A stretch of 64,000 bases of DNA from Actinopolyspora lacussalsi subsp. righensis (GTDB lineage: Bacteria; Actinomycetota; Actinomycetes; Mycobacteriales; Pseudonocardiaceae), in contig NZ_FPAT01000003.1 in assembly GCF_900116555.1 (NCBI RefSeq), forward strand, positions 62,001-126,000, in the 5' to 3' direction. Each line of letters opens with the position of its first letter. Within the stretch, counting starts at the first letter, position 1. Below, in pieces: positions 1-8,791 of this stretch. The notes beneath the pieces are model-generated. The model was not told the DNA's origin. It made no database searches and saw only the letters and a list, made by a program, of their open reading frames with translations. The position numbers and the translations under genes are program-made.

Positions 1-359
1 GGAGTTTCACCGGATCGGCCGGTCCACCAGGAGTGGAACACGGTTCGCGGACTCTCACCGCCGGTTCGGACTTTCACCGAGCCCCGGAGCGCACGTTTTG
101 CTCTTCGCGATCAACAACAGCACTCCCGGGTCACTTCCACGATCGGACTGTGCGGTGGAACACGGCGAATCATTCGCGCTGTCGAGGTCACGTGCCCCCA
201 CGCGTAGACTGACGGCGGACCGGTGCACCGCGCCCACCCGGTGATCCGTCGTGGCGACGGCACGTGAGCCGCCGGAGAAGACCCCCACGCTTCACTCCGC
301 CCGTGGAACTCACCGGGCCCGTGGAGCTCGCCCGCGTCTCGTCTCCAGGGAGAGTCAGG
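1..359. other. intergenic, no convincing gene
   Basis: No frame here has a start, ribosome site and protein I recognise. Plus frame 1 is open from the window edge to a TAG at 205, but its translation looks like no family and its third-position GC is low for this genome. A 12-13 base motif of the type GGAnTnTCACCG occurs three times, at about 1, 49 and 68. The segment 264-359 could be an N-terminal extension of the next gene, because GTG codons at 264 and 303 are in its frame. Confidence 0.5.
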
Positions 360-623
360 TTGAACGACACCGACCGAGCGATTCTCGCCTTCGAGAACGA
401 GTGGTGGCGGCACTCGGGAACCAAGGAACGGCTCATCCAGGAGCGGTTCGGGCTCTCCGCCATCCGCTACTACCAACGGCTGAATCGGCTGCTGGACGAC
501 CCCGAGGCACTGGCCGCCTCCCCCGCCCTGGTCAACAGGTTGTTACGGGTGCGGGAGGGCCGAGCCTGGCAGCGGGAAGGGGCCGGCGGGACCGGCACGA
601 GAGGCTCCGAAGCCCCTTCCTGA
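360..623 (+). CDS. DUF3263 family protein
   Basis: This is a small basic protein of 87 residues matching the actinobacterial DUF3263 family. Seen: the core runs from DTDRAILAFE through EWWRHSGTKE and IRYYQRLNRLLDD to RLLRVR, a helical arrangement that resembles a DNA-binding fold, although no function is established. I chose the TTG at 360 because AGGGAGAG (347-354) sits at proper ribosome-site distance and the conserved region begins at once. A GTG at 264 would add 32 Pro/Arg-rich residues. It lies about 80 bases before the fatty-acid regulator on the same strand but has no evident part in that pathway. Confidence 0.75.
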   Translation: MNDTDRAILAFENEWWRHSGTKERLIQERFGLSAIRYYQRLNRLLDDPEALAASPALVNRLLRVREGRAWQREGAGGTGTRGSEAPS

Positions 624-701
624 CCGCTCTCCCGCGTCCGCCCCGGGAACGGGCCCACCTGACCACGTCGTGCGAACCGAGCGGTGTGCGAAGCTGGCGA
701 C

Positions 702-1931
702 ATGGCGGGTGGCAGCGAACCGGAAGCCCACGACACGAACGTGTCGAGGACCGAACGCACCGAATTGTCGGGCAGGACCCTGCGCAAGCTGGAGCGTGCC
801 TCCGGGGGTCTGGCCACCGCGAGTATCACCGCCATGGAGGATCGGCTGACGTGGTTCTCCCGGCTTCCCGCCGATCAGCGCTCCAACATACTGCTGGTGA
901 CCCAGACCGGGGTGTCCAACTTCGTCTCCTGGCTGCAGGACCCTTCCGAGTCCATCAGGCTCACCGCCGAGGCGTTCCGGGCGGCCCCAAGGGATCTGTC
1001 CCGGTGGATCAGCCTGCGCCAGACGCTGGAGATGGTGCGCACCGCCATCGACGTCTTCGAACAACAGCTTCCCGACCTGGCCGAGGACGAGCGGGAACGG
1101 ATCCTGCTCACGGAGTCGATCCTGCGCTACACCCGGGAGATCGCGTTCGCCGCCGCGACCTCGTACGCGGCCGCGGCGGAAGCCCGCGGCGCCTGGGACG
1201 CGCGACTGGAAGCACTGGTGGTGGACGGGATCGTCCGGGGCGACACGGAGGAGTCGCTGCTCTCCCGCGCGGCGGCGCTGGGCTGGGAACCGTCCTCGGA
1301 GGCCACGGTGATGGTCGGTAGCGCGCCGTCGGACGACCCGCCGACGATCGTCTACCAGGTACGCAGCAGAGCCGCCCGCGCGGGCAGGTCGGTACTGCTC
1401 GTCGTGCAGGGCAGCAGACTGGTGGTGGTTTTCGGCGAGGCATCGGACGGACGCGCCGTGCGGGATCCGGCGAGCACCATCGCCGAGGCTTTCGAGGAGG
1501 GCCCGGTGGTGGTCGGGCCGACCGTGCCCAGTCTGGCCGAGGCGCACAGGTCGGCGGAGGACGCCATGTCGGGGCTGCGTGCCGTGGTCGCCTGGCCGGA
1601 GGCACCTCGACCGGTGGCTTCGGAGGATCTGCTTCCGGAGCGGGCGCTGGCGGGTGACCCGGAGGCGGAACGGCTGTTGGTGGAAACGATCGTGTCACCG
1701 CTGAACGAGGCGGGCGGCACGCTGCTGGAAACGCTGGACACCTACCTGGAGGTGGGAGGTGTGCTGGAGAGCTGCGCGCGGAAGCTGTACGTGCACCCCA
1801 ACACGGTTCGCTACCGGTTGCGCCGGATATCCGAGGTGACCGGGCGCAGCCCGTCCAATCCGCGCGGGGCGCACACCCTGCGGGTGGCGCTCGGGGTGGG
1901 CAGACTGGCCAGGTCGCGCGGGGTGGGATGA
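702..1931 (+). CDS. fasR: PucR-type regulator of fatty acid synthesis (FasR-like)
   Basis: This is a 409-residue regulator with a PucR-type C-terminal helix-turn-helix (about residues 345-400, including YVHPNTVRYRLRRISEVTG). The N-terminal two thirds are helical and alpha/beta with no kinase or receiver motif. Its position directly before fabD matches Streptomyces FasR and the mycobacterial PucR-like gene that precedes fabD, so control of the downstream fab operon is inferred from context. The ATG at 702 is preferred; a GTG at 684 would add six residues. About 200 bases with an inverted repeat and a TTGACT box separate it from fabD, so the operon probably has its own promoter there. Confidence 0.85.
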   Translation: MAGGSEPEAHDTNVSRTERTELSGRTLRKLERASGGLATASITAMEDRLTWFSRLPADQRSNILLVTQTGVSNFVSWLQDPSESIRLTAEAFRAAPRDLSRWISLRQTLEMVRTAIDVFEQQLPDLAEDERERILLTESILRYTREIAFAAATSYAAAAEARGAWDARLEALVVDGIVRGDTEESLLSRAAALGWEPSSEATVMVGSAPSDDPPTIVYQVRSRAARAGRSVLLVVQGSRLVVVFGEASDGRAVRDPASTIAEAFEEGPVVVGPTVPSLAEAHRSAEDAMSGLRAVVAWPEAPRPVASEDLLPERALAGDPEAERLLVETIVSPLNEAGGTLLETLDTYLEVGGVLESCARKLYVHPNTVRYRLRRISEVTGRSPSNPRGAHTLRVALGVGRLARSRGVG

Positions 1932-2015
1932 GCCGCGCGGCGACGGGACCGGGGCCGCATTCGCCGCCGGGCGGAACGCACGGTTGATCCGGTTGTCACT
2001 CACCGGTCACAATCA

Positions 2016-2062
2016 ACAAGGGGTGCCGTGACTGGTTAGCACCACCGATGGACACCCTTTGT
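2016..2062. promoter_or_regulatory. inverted repeat upstream of fabD
   Basis: Arms ACAAGGGGTG (2016-2025) and CACCCTTTGT (2053-2062) are complementary except for one G-T position, with a 27-base spacer. They lie between the regulator stop (1931) and fabD, followed by a TTGACT hexamer at 2086-2091. This is a candidate FasR operator or looped binding site. No -10 box is clear, and the assignment is inference. Confidence 0.4.
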
Positions 2063-2134
2063 AGGGTTTCCACAAAAAATCGACATTGACTTAGTTGATG
2101 TCAGCATCACGTCACCCCGGCTGCGACGTGTTCA

Positions 2135-3091
2135 GTGAAGAGTGTGATCGCGCTGCTAGCCCCCGGCCAGGGCGCCCAGACGCCCGGCATGCTCCAACCG
2201 TGGCTGGAACTGGACGGAACCGAGCGACGGCTGACCGAGTGGTCCGAGGCCACCGGTCTCGACCTCGTACGACTCGGCACCACGGCCGACGCCGAAGAGA
2301 TCAAGGACACCGCTGTCACCCAACCACTCGTGGTGGCGAGCACGTTGCTCGCGGCGGAGGAGATGTGGCGACGCCACCCCGAGCTGCCACTCGACGCACC
2401 GGTGGCCGGGCACTCGGTGGGCGAGCTCGCGGCCGCGGCCATCGCGGGCGTGCTCAGCTTCGAGGACGCGATGTCGTTGGCGGCGATACGAGGCAGGGAA
2501 ATGGCCGCCGCCTGCGCCGCGGAGCCGACCTCGATGTCGGCGGTTCTCGGTGGCGATCAGGACGAGGTGCTGGACCGGCTGGACCGGCTCGGACTGCGAC
2601 CGGCCAACCGCAACGGCGCGGGCCAGATCGTCGCCGCGGGCCGCGAAGAGGCGCTGGCGGAGCTGGCCGAGAACCCGCCGGAGAACAGCAGGGTACGACC
2701 GCTGGCCGTGGCCGGTGCGTTCCACACCGAGTTCATGGCGCCCGCCCGGGAGGCGCTGCGGGTGCACGGGGACAAGCTTTCCGTATCGAACGCCGGACGT
2801 GCGATGCTGTCGAATGCCGACGGCATCGCGGTCACCGACGGGGACGAGATCCTGCACCGACTGGTCGAACAGGTCGTCCGGCCCGTGCGGTGGGACTCCT
2901 GCATGGCCACTCTCGGCGAGCTCGGCGTCACCGCCACGATCGAGTTCCCGCCGGCGGGAACCCTGTCGGGCATGATTCGCCGTGACCTCAAGGGCACCAA
3001 GACGGTGTCACTGAAAACCCCCGCCGACCTGGACAAGGTCGCGGAAGTACTGGCCGAACACGGCCGGGCCTACTCCGGGAGCGATTCGTGA
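2135..3091 (+). CDS. fabD: malonyl-CoA:ACP transacylase
   Basis: FabD moves malonyl from CoA to the acyl carrier protein and so supplies the extender unit for type II fatty acid synthesis. Seen: the N-terminal LLAPGQGAQTPGML signature and the nucleophile elbow GHSVGE, with Ser94 in this numbering; a later His lies in GAFHTEF. The length of 318 residues is normal. GTG at 2135 is used; GTG at 2144 would remove three residues and align better with family N-termini, with GTGAAGAG as a possible ribosome site. Its stop overlaps the fabH GTG, showing translational coupling as first gene of the fab operon. Confidence 0.95.
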   Translation: MKSVIALLAPGQGAQTPGMLQPWLELDGTERRLTEWSEATGLDLVRLGTTADAEEIKDTAVTQPLVVASTLLAAEEMWRRHPELPLDAPVAGHSVGELAAAAIAGVLSFEDAMSLAAIRGREMAAACAAEPTSMSAVLGGDQDEVLDRLDRLGLRPANRNGAGQIVAAGREEALAELAENPPENSRVRPLAVAGAFHTEFMAPAREALRVHGDKLSVSNAGRAMLSNADGIAVTDGDEILHRLVEQVVRPVRWDSCMATLGELGVTATIEFPPAGTLSGMIRRDLKGTKTVSLKTPADLDKVAEVLAEHGRAYSGSDS

Positions 3092-4071
3092 GCAAACCTT
3101 CGACGTTGCGCCAGACCAGTGGCCCCGCGGCCACCCGGGTCCTCGGCTTCGGCAGCGCGCAGGGCAACCGGGTCGTCACGAACGACGACCTGACCCAGTA
3201 CGTGGAGACCAACGACGAGTGGATCCAGCAACGGGTGGGGATCGTCAGCCGCAGGCTCGGCGAGGACGACCAGACGGTCGTGAGCATGGCGGTGGAGGCG
3301 GGTTCGAAGGCCGTCGCCGACGCGGGACTCTCCCCCACCGATGTGGATCAGGTCATCATCGCGACCTGCACCATGCCCGGCCCCATCCCGAACGCCGCGG
3401 CCCAGGTGGCCGACCGGATCGGGATAACGGCTCCCGGCGCGTTCGATCTCAACGCGGCCTGTGCGGGATTCTGCTACGCCCTCAGCACCGCCTCCGACTT
3501 CATCCGTGGTGGTTCGGCGCGCCGCGTGCTGGTGATCGGCGCCGAACGATTCCAGGAATGGCTGGACTGGGAGGACAGGGCCAACTGCATCATCTTCGCC
3601 GACGGCGCGGGCGCAGCGGTCGTGGGACCGGCCGAGGACCCGGCCATCGGCCCGGCCGCACTGGGCAGTGCCGGTGACATGGTCGACACCATCTACCTGC
3701 GGGAGAACCGCTACATCTACCAGGAGGGGCAGACCGTCTTCCGCTGGGCCACCTCGGAGGTGGCTCCGGTAGCCGCGCGAGCGGTGGAACAGGCGGGACT
3801 GCGGCTGTCCGATGTGGATGCCCTGGTCGCGCACCAGGCCAACCTGCGAATCGTCGAGGCCGTGGCGAAGAAACTGCGGCAACAGGGAGCCCGTGACGAT
3901 CTCGTCGTGGCTCGTGACATCGTGCATTCCGGTAACACGTCGGCCGCCTCGATCCCACTTGCGATCGATCACATGCGATCGACAGGAGAGATCAACAGTG
4001 GTGACGTGCTGCTACTGGTCGGCTTCGGGGCGGGACTGTCCTACGGCGGCCAGGTGATCATTTGTCCGTGA
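3088..4071 (+). CDS. fabH: 3-oxoacyl-ACP synthase III
   Basis: KAS III condenses an acyl-CoA primer with malonyl-ACP to start fatty acid chains. The Cys-His-Asn triad is visible: Cys125 in DLNAACAGF, His249 in VAHQANLRI and Asn283 in HSGNTSAAS. The 327 residues are typical. The GTG start overlaps the fabD stop by four bases. Actinomycete FabH often takes branched starters, but primer preference cannot be read from this sequence. A gap of 70 bases to acpP contains AGGAAGGAAAC, a good ribosome site. Confidence 0.95.
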   Translation: MSKPSTLRQTSGPAATRVLGFGSAQGNRVVTNDDLTQYVETNDEWIQQRVGIVSRRLGEDDQTVVSMAVEAGSKAVADAGLSPTDVDQVIIATCTMPGPIPNAAAQVADRIGITAPGAFDLNAACAGFCYALSTASDFIRGGSARRVLVIGAERFQEWLDWEDRANCIIFADGAGAAVVGPAEDPAIGPAALGSAGDMVDTIYLRENRYIYQEGQTVFRWATSEVAPVAARAVEQAGLRLSDVDALVAHQANLRIVEAVAKKLRQQGARDDLVVARDIVHSGNTSAASIPLAIDHMRSTGEINSGDVLLLVGFGAGLSYGGQVIICP

Positions 4072-4141
4072 CCGGACGAAGAACCGGTCGGCACGCGCCG
4101 GCCGACGACGTCGAGCGAATCGAAGCAGGAAGGAAACGAAC

Positions 4142-4381
4142 GTGACGAACGAGGAAATCACTTCAGGCCTGGCGAGCATCGTCGAAGAGGTCGCAGGGGT
4201 CGACGCTGAGGAAGTGTCCGTCGAGAAGTCCTTCGTCGACGACCTGGACATCGACTCGCTGTCCATGGTGGAGATCGCCGTCCAGGCCGAGGACAAGTTC
4301 GGGGTCAAGATCCCCGACGACGAACTGGCCAACCTCAAGACCGTGGGCGATGCGGTTGACTACATCGTCAAGAACGCATGA
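4142..4381 (+). CDS. acpP: acyl carrier protein
   Basis: This 79-residue acidic carrier protein holds growing acyl chains on phosphopantetheine. The attachment serine is Ser39 in DIDSLSMVEI, the canonical DSL motif at the start of helix II. The GTG start follows GCAGGAAGGAAACGAAC, a strong ribosome site suiting the high expression expected of ACP. The stop codon overlaps the fabF ATG (ATGA), so ACP and its elongating synthase are translationally coupled. The short C-terminus, without a long extension, resembles Streptomyces ACP more than mycobacterial AcpM. Confidence 0.95.
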   Translation: MTNEEITSGLASIVEEVAGVDAEEVSVEKSFVDDLDIDSLSMVEIAVQAEDKFGVKIPDDELANLKTVGDAVDYIVKNA

Positions 4382-5625
4382 CGACCAAGGACGTTGTGAT
4401 CACCGGGATGGGCGCGACGACTCCGCTCGGCGGGGACGTCGCGTCCACCTGGGACGGTTTGCTGAACGGCGCCAGCGGTACCCGCACGATCGAAGCCGAC
4501 TGGGTGGACACCTACGAGCTGCCCAGCCGGATCGCCGCTCCGCTGGCGGTGGAGCCCAACGAGGTGCTGCCCCGGGTCCGGCTGCGGCGCATGGACCGCT
4601 GCGAACAGATCGCTCTGATCGCGGCACACCAGGCGTGGAGTGACGCGGGTTTCGAGCTGCCCTCCGAGGAGGATCAGCCCGTCGATCCCGAGCGGCTCGG
4701 CGTCGCCATCGGGACCGGCATCGGCGGTCCCCTGACCCTGCTGGATCAGCACGAGACGTTGAAGTCCCAGGGGCTGCGCAAGGTCTCACCACTGACGGTT
4801 CCGATGCTCATGCCCAACGGGCCGGCCGCGCACGTGAGCCTGGAACTCAGGGCACGCGCCGGGGTGCACACCCCGGCCGCGGCGTGCGCCTCGGGTTCGG
4901 AGGGGCTGGCCACCGGGATGGACATGATCCGCTCCGGACGGGCCGACGTGGTCGTCGCGGGCGGAGCGGAAGCGTGCATCCACCCGATCACGGTGGCGGG
5001 CTTCGCGCAGTCGCGCACGCTGAGCACCCGCAACGACGAGCCGGAGCGGGCCTCCCGCCCGTTCGACGTCGACCGGGACGGTTTCGTCATGGGCGAGGGT
5101 GCCGGTGTCGTGGTGCTGGAGAGCGCCGAGCACGCGGCGGCGCGCGGGGCCCGGATCTACGGGCGGCTGGCCGGGGCGGGCATCACCGCCGACGCCTACC
5201 ACATCACGGGCAGCCACCCCGACGGTCTCGGGCAGATCAACGCGATCAACACCGCCATCGGAACCGCCGGACTGTCGACCACGGACATCGGGCACGTCAA
5301 CGCGCACGCCACCTCCACGGTGGTCGGCGACGTGGGTGAGGCCACCGCCGTCCGCAAGGCGTTGGGCGACGACGTGGTGCTGACAGCCCCGAAGGGTGCC
5401 CTGGGGCATCTCGTCGGCGGAGCGGGCGCGGTGGAGAGCATCGTCACGATCCTGTCGCTGTATCACGGCGTGGTTCCGGCGACCCGAAATCTGGAGAGCC
5501 CCGACCCCAAGGTCGAACTCGAAGTGATCTCGGGCGAACCACGCGAGTCGAACGCGGCGGCCGCGGTCAACGATTCCTTCGGGTTCGGTGGCCACAACGT
5601 CGCACTGGCATTCACCAGGAGTTGA
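4378..5625 (+). CDS. fabF: 3-oxoacyl-ACP synthase II
   Basis: KAS II (KasA/FabF type) elongates acyl-ACP with malonyl-ACP. The catalytic residues are Cys170 in AAACASGSEG, His310 in NAHATST and His344 in GALGHLVGGAG. The 415 residues are full length. Only one elongating synthase is present, whereas mycobacteria carry kasA and kasB in this place, so no long-chain mycolate specialisation is apparent here. The ATG overlaps the acpP stop. A 109-base gap separates it from the carboxyltransferase gene. Confidence 0.95.
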   Translation: MTTKDVVITGMGATTPLGGDVASTWDGLLNGASGTRTIEADWVDTYELPSRIAAPLAVEPNEVLPRVRLRRMDRCEQIALIAAHQAWSDAGFELPSEEDQPVDPERLGVAIGTGIGGPLTLLDQHETLKSQGLRKVSPLTVPMLMPNGPAAHVSLELRARAGVHTPAAACASGSEGLATGMDMIRSGRADVVVAGGAEACIHPITVAGFAQSRTLSTRNDEPERASRPFDVDRDGFVMGEGAGVVVLESAEHAAARGARIYGRLAGAGITADAYHITGSHPDGLGQINAINTAIGTAGLSTTDIGHVNAHATSTVVGDVGEATAVRKALGDDVVLTAPKGALGHLVGGAGAVESIVTILSLYHGVVPATRNLESPDPKVELEVISGEPRESNAAAAVNDSFGFGGHNVALAFTRS

Positions 5626-5734
5626 TGCCACCACGAGCGTGGCGGCCGACACTCCACCGACCACGTCACCGGCAACCAGGGTGACGACGATTCCCGAACC
5701 TGACACCGCCCCACTTTCGACATCGGAGAATCCC

Positions 5735-7174
5735 GTGACAGCAGTGGCGTCTCATTCCGAAACATCGGGGACAGACTGGGATCCCCGCGACCCCGAGCTG
5801 CGGTTGTCGCAGTTGCTGGACACCGATTCGATCGTCGCGCTGTACGAGCGGGACGACAGCGGAGTGTTGGCGGTGCGCGGCCGTATCGGCGGCTCACCCG
5901 TCATCGCCTACTGCACCGACGGAACGGTCAAGGGTGGGGCGATGGGCAGTGCGGGTTGTTCCCGCATCGTCGCCGCGATCGACACCGCCGTGGCCGAGGG
6001 ATGCCCGGTGCTGGGCGTGTGGCACTCGGGGGGCGCGCGCCTGCCCGAGGGCGCCGAGGCACTGGACGCGGTCGGCCAGGTGTTCGCGGCGATGATCCGG
6101 GCCTCGGGACGCGTGCCCCAGATATCGGTGGTGCTGGGGCCCGCGGCGGGTGGTGCGGCCTACGGTCCGGCGCTGACGGACGTGGTCATCATGGCGCCGT
6201 CCGGACGGGTCTTCGTCACCGGTCCGGACGTGGTGCGCAGCGTGACCGGTGAGCAGATCGACCAGGAGGGGCTCGGTGGTGTGGATGCCCACGGCACCAA
6301 GTCGGGCGTGGTGCACGTGGTCGCCTCGGACGAGCCGGACGCTTACGAGCGTGCCCGTCGGGTGACCGGTCTGCTGGCCGACCAGGGCGATTTCGATCTC
6401 GACGCCGTCGAGGCCCGCGGTGAGGATCCGGGGGCGCTGCTGCCCGAGACGGCACGGCGGGCCTACGACGTCAAACCGGTGATCCGGCGAATTCTCGACA
6501 CCGACGTCTCCGGGGGAGCCGTCTTCGAGGAACTGCAGGCCGAATGGGCACCGAACATGGTCACCGGCCTGGGCAGGCTCGGTGGACGGGCAGTGGGCGT
6601 ACTGGCCAACAACCCGATCCGCAAGGGCGGCTGCCTGGACTCGCTGTCCGCCGAGAAAGCGGCCCGTTTCGTGCGGATGTGCGACGCGTTCGGTGTTCCC
6701 CTGGTCGTGTTGGTCGATGTTCCCGGCTATCTGCCGGGCGTGGACCAGGAATGGGGCGGGGTGGTGCGCCGGGGCGCCAAGCTGCTGCACGCCTTCGGCG
6801 AGGCGGTGGTTCCGAGTGTCACCCTGATAATGCGCAAGTCCTACGGCGGTGCCTACATCGCCATGAACGCCCGCTCGCTGGGAGCGGGCACCGTGCTGGC
6901 CTGGCCGGAGGCCGAGATCGCGGTGATGGGAGCCCGTGCTGCGGTGGGCGTGCTGCACCGCAAGGAGATCGCGGCCGCTCCCGAGGAGGAGCGGGAGGCG
7001 CTGCAGGACCGGCTGGCCGAGGAGCACCAGCGGGTCTCGGGCGGTGTCGACCGTGCCAAGGCGATCGGGGTGGTCGACGAGGTGATCGATCCCGTTGACA
7101 CCCGAGCACGGCTGGCCGAGGCGCTGAACGAGGCCGAACCGCGACGCGGCGCCCACGGCAACATCCCACTGTGA
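5735..7174 (+). CDS. accD: acyl-CoA carboxylase beta subunit (AccD6-like)
   Basis: This is the carboxyltransferase subunit of a biotin-dependent acyl-CoA carboxylase, making malonyl-CoA and/or methylmalonyl-CoA in the cytosol with a separate alpha (biotin carboxylase/BCCP) subunit encoded elsewhere. Seen: crotonase-fold repeats with the acyl-CoA oxyanion glycines GPAAGGAAYGP in the N-half and KSYGGAYIAM in the C-half. The GTG at 5735 is preceded by GGAGAA at 5725; the frame is open back to 5588 but overlaps fabF there. At 479 residues and next to fabF it matches mycobacterial accD6, which supplies FAS II. Substrate choice is not certain. Confidence 0.9.
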   Translation: MTAVASHSETSGTDWDPRDPELRLSQLLDTDSIVALYERDDSGVLAVRGRIGGSPVIAYCTDGTVKGGAMGSAGCSRIVAAIDTAVAEGCPVLGVWHSGGARLPEGAEALDAVGQVFAAMIRASGRVPQISVVLGPAAGGAAYGPALTDVVIMAPSGRVFVTGPDVVRSVTGEQIDQEGLGGVDAHGTKSGVVHVVASDEPDAYERARRVTGLLADQGDFDLDAVEARGEDPGALLPETARRAYDVKPVIRRILDTDVSGGAVFEELQAEWAPNMVTGLGRLGGRAVGVLANNPIRKGGCLDSLSAEKAARFVRMCDAFGVPLVVLVDVPGYLPGVDQEWGGVVRRGAKLLHAFGEAVVPSVTLIMRKSYGGAYIAMNARSLGAGTVLAWPEAEIAVMGARAAVGVLHRKEIAAAPEEEREALQDRLAEEHQRVSGGVDRAKAIGVVDEVIDPVDTRARLAEALNEAEPRRGAHGNIPL

Positions 7175-7217
7175 GTTCTCGCCGAAGTTTTCCGGTCGGG
7201 TCGTCGAGCTACTCGCG

Positions 7218-7235
7218 CGGCGGGCTACCCCGCCG
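7218..7235 (+). terminator. hairpin after accD
   Basis: CGGCGGG (7218-7224) and CCCGCCG (7229-7235) form a perfect 7-bp GC stem with loop CTAC, 44 bases past the accD stop and without a U-tract. Such hairpins commonly end actinobacterial transcripts, so this may end the fab operon. Confidence 0.4.
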
Positions 7236-7285
7236 GCTCTCGTTCCGGGTTTCCCACCTCGGGAGGTAGCGACGACCCGCGCGGC

Positions 7286-7405
7286 GAACGGTGCGGATCA
7301 GTTCTCGGCACAGCGCTTCGACAGCGAACGGTGCGGATCAGTTCTCGGCACAGCGCTTCGACAGCGAACGGTGCGGATCAGTTCTCGGCACAGCGCTTCG
7401 ACAGC
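7286..7405. repeat. three tandem copies of a 40-bp unit
   Basis: A 40-bp unit beginning GAACGGTGCGGATCAG repeats exactly three times (7286-7325, 7326-7365, 7366-7405). Read on the minus strand, each copy contains the codons for LSKRCAEN and a stop. The first copy encountered by the minus-strand gene at 7378-7980 supplies its real C-terminus. Because 40 is not a multiple of three, the three copies place that ending in three different frames. Confidence 0.95.
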
Positions 7406-7980
7406 GAACTGTCCGGCAGTCCCTGCCCCAGCCGTAATCCTTCCGAGTTGGGAACGATCCGGTAGACGACCCGCCAGCGCAGACACCCCGCGGGCATCGA
7501 CTTCGGCGCGTCGGCGGGATCCTGCGTACTGATGAAGGACATGACCACCCGCATCGTGGCATCGGGGCCCGGCACGATCCGGTGGATCACGACCGTGCCG
7601 TCCTCGGTGCTGTGGTACTCGTCCTGCCACTGCTCATAGGGCTGGTTGATCCGCTTGGCGCGTACCACGGTGCTGCGCCACAGGTAGTACTTGTCCTTGT
7701 TGATCGAGTTGAAGTGACGTTGCAGCAGTCGCTGCACGGCCTCGGCGTCCGGATGCCGCCGGGCACCCTCGCTCAGGGCGACCCTTCGAGTTCCGGGAGG
7801 CTCGCCCTCCGGAGTGGGCGACGCGGAACTCTCGGGAGCCGATTCGACACGTTGCGCCACGCCACCGTAGACGTTCCGCGCGAACAAACCGGCGACGACC
7901 GCGCCGACCAGGGCCACCGCGGTCACGGGGAGCGCCCACAGCAACAGCCCTCGCTCGGAGGACACGGATTTCGACGGCAC
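7378..7980 (-). CDS. membrane-anchored extracytoplasmic protein, unknown function
   Basis: I do not recognise this 200-residue protein. It starts MPSKSVSSERG, followed by one membrane helix (about residues 12-34, rich in Leu, Val and Ala), then a Pro/Ser/Glu linker and an outside domain of about 130 residues with YYLWRSTVVRAK and EDGTVVIHRIVPGP, compatible with an NTF2-like cone fold. Two cysteines (CLRW and the terminal KRCAEN) could form a disulfide. The GTG at 7980 is a choice by context; the frame is open upstream to 8268. The last codons lie in a 40-bp tandem triplication. Confidence 0.65.
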   Translation of the reverse strand: MPSKSVSSERGLLLWALPVTAVALVGAVVAGLFARNVYGGVAQRVESAPESSASPTPEGEPPGTRRVALSEGARRHPDAEAVQRLLQRHFNSINKDKYYLWRSTVVRAKRINQPYEQWQDEYHSTEDGTVVIHRIVPGPDATMRVVMSFISTQDPADAPKSMPAGCLRWRVVYRIVPNSEGLRLGQGLPDSSLSKRCAEN

Positions 7981-8102
7981 ACCACGAGCGTGCCATACGG
8001 GGAAATCACCGCTCGATCCACACCGACACCGGCGGGAGCCTCCCGTGCGGAGAACCCCGCCCACGAAACGTCGAGCGGAACCACCGGGCGGCTCCGAGGT
8101 GG

Positions 8103-8125
8103 TGTCGATTTCTCGCGAAATCGCC
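8103..8125. repeat. 23-nt palindromic element, copy 1
   Basis: GTCGATTTCTCGCGAAATCG followed by CCG occurs here and, as its exact reverse complement, at 57412-57434. The core forms a hairpin with 7-bp arms CGATTTC and GAAATCG. It lies between two minus-strand genes, 28 bases past the response-regulator stop. Confidence 0.7.
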
Positions 8126-8152
8126 GCGCCGCTTCGGCCCGGGAAAATCCGG

Positions 8153-8791
8153 TTACGGGGTGGGGCGGATGATGCCTCGCTGGATGGCGGTGGTGATCGC
8201 CGCGGTGCGGTTGTCCACCCCGAGCTTGTCGAAGATGTGCACCAGGTGTGTCTTGACGGTCGCCTCACTGATGAACAGCTCCCGGGAGAGCGCTCGGTTG
8301 GACAGTCCCTGTCCGAGCATCCGGAGTATCTCCACCTCGCGTGGACTCAACGCCTCCTCGGGACCGCGCAGCCTCTCGAACAGCCGGGCAGCGACGTTCG
8401 GGCCGAGTGCGGTTTCACCCCGCGCCGCCGAACGGACCGCCTGGGCCAGCTGCTCCGGCGGGGAGTCCTTGAGCATGTACCCTGTCGCCCCGGCCTCCAC
8501 CGCGGCCAGAATGTCGGCGTCGGTGTCGTAGACGGTGAGCACCAGCACCGCGGGCGGCTCGGGCAGGGCCGTTATCCGCCCCGTGGCGGTGACGCCGTCC
8601 GTGCCACTCCCCATGCGCAGGTCCATCAGCACCACGTCCACGCTGGTGTCCGCGAGCACGTCCAGCGCCGCACGACCGTCGCCCGCTTCGGCCACCACCA
8701 GCATGTCGGAACGTTCGTCGAACATGGCGCGAAGACCGCGGCGGACGACGGGGTGGTCGTCGACCAGCAGCAACCGCAGCGGCTCGTTCAC
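8153..8791 (-). CDS. NarL/FixJ-type response regulator
   Basis: This 212-residue two-domain regulator has a receiver domain (1-120) with acidic pair Asp11-Asp12, phosphoacceptor Asp57 in VLMDLRM and the conserved Lys in YMLKDS. A LuxR-type helix-turn-helix follows (about 145-205; LSPREVEILRMLGQGLSNR and SEATVKTHLVHIFDKLGV). Its ATG overlaps the stop of the kinase gene by four bases, so the two form one operon. The divergent ABC transporter genes across a shared intergenic region with a 16-bp palindrome are its likely target, an inference from layout. Confidence 0.93.
   Translation of the reverse strand: MNEPLRLLLVDDHPVVRRGLRAMFDERSDMLVVAEAGDGRAALDVLADTSVDVVLMDLRMGSGTDGVTATGRITALPEPPAVLVLTVYDTDADILAAVEAGATGYMLKDSPPEQLAQAVRSAARGETALGPNVAARLFERLRGPEEALSPREVEILRMLGQGLSNRALSRELFISEATVKTHLVHIFDKLGVDNRTAAITTAIQRGIIRPTP

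Noticed and set aside
1-207. Open plus frame from the left window edge
   Set aside because: Could be the end of an upstream gene, but the translation matches nothing and codon use is unlike the neighbours.
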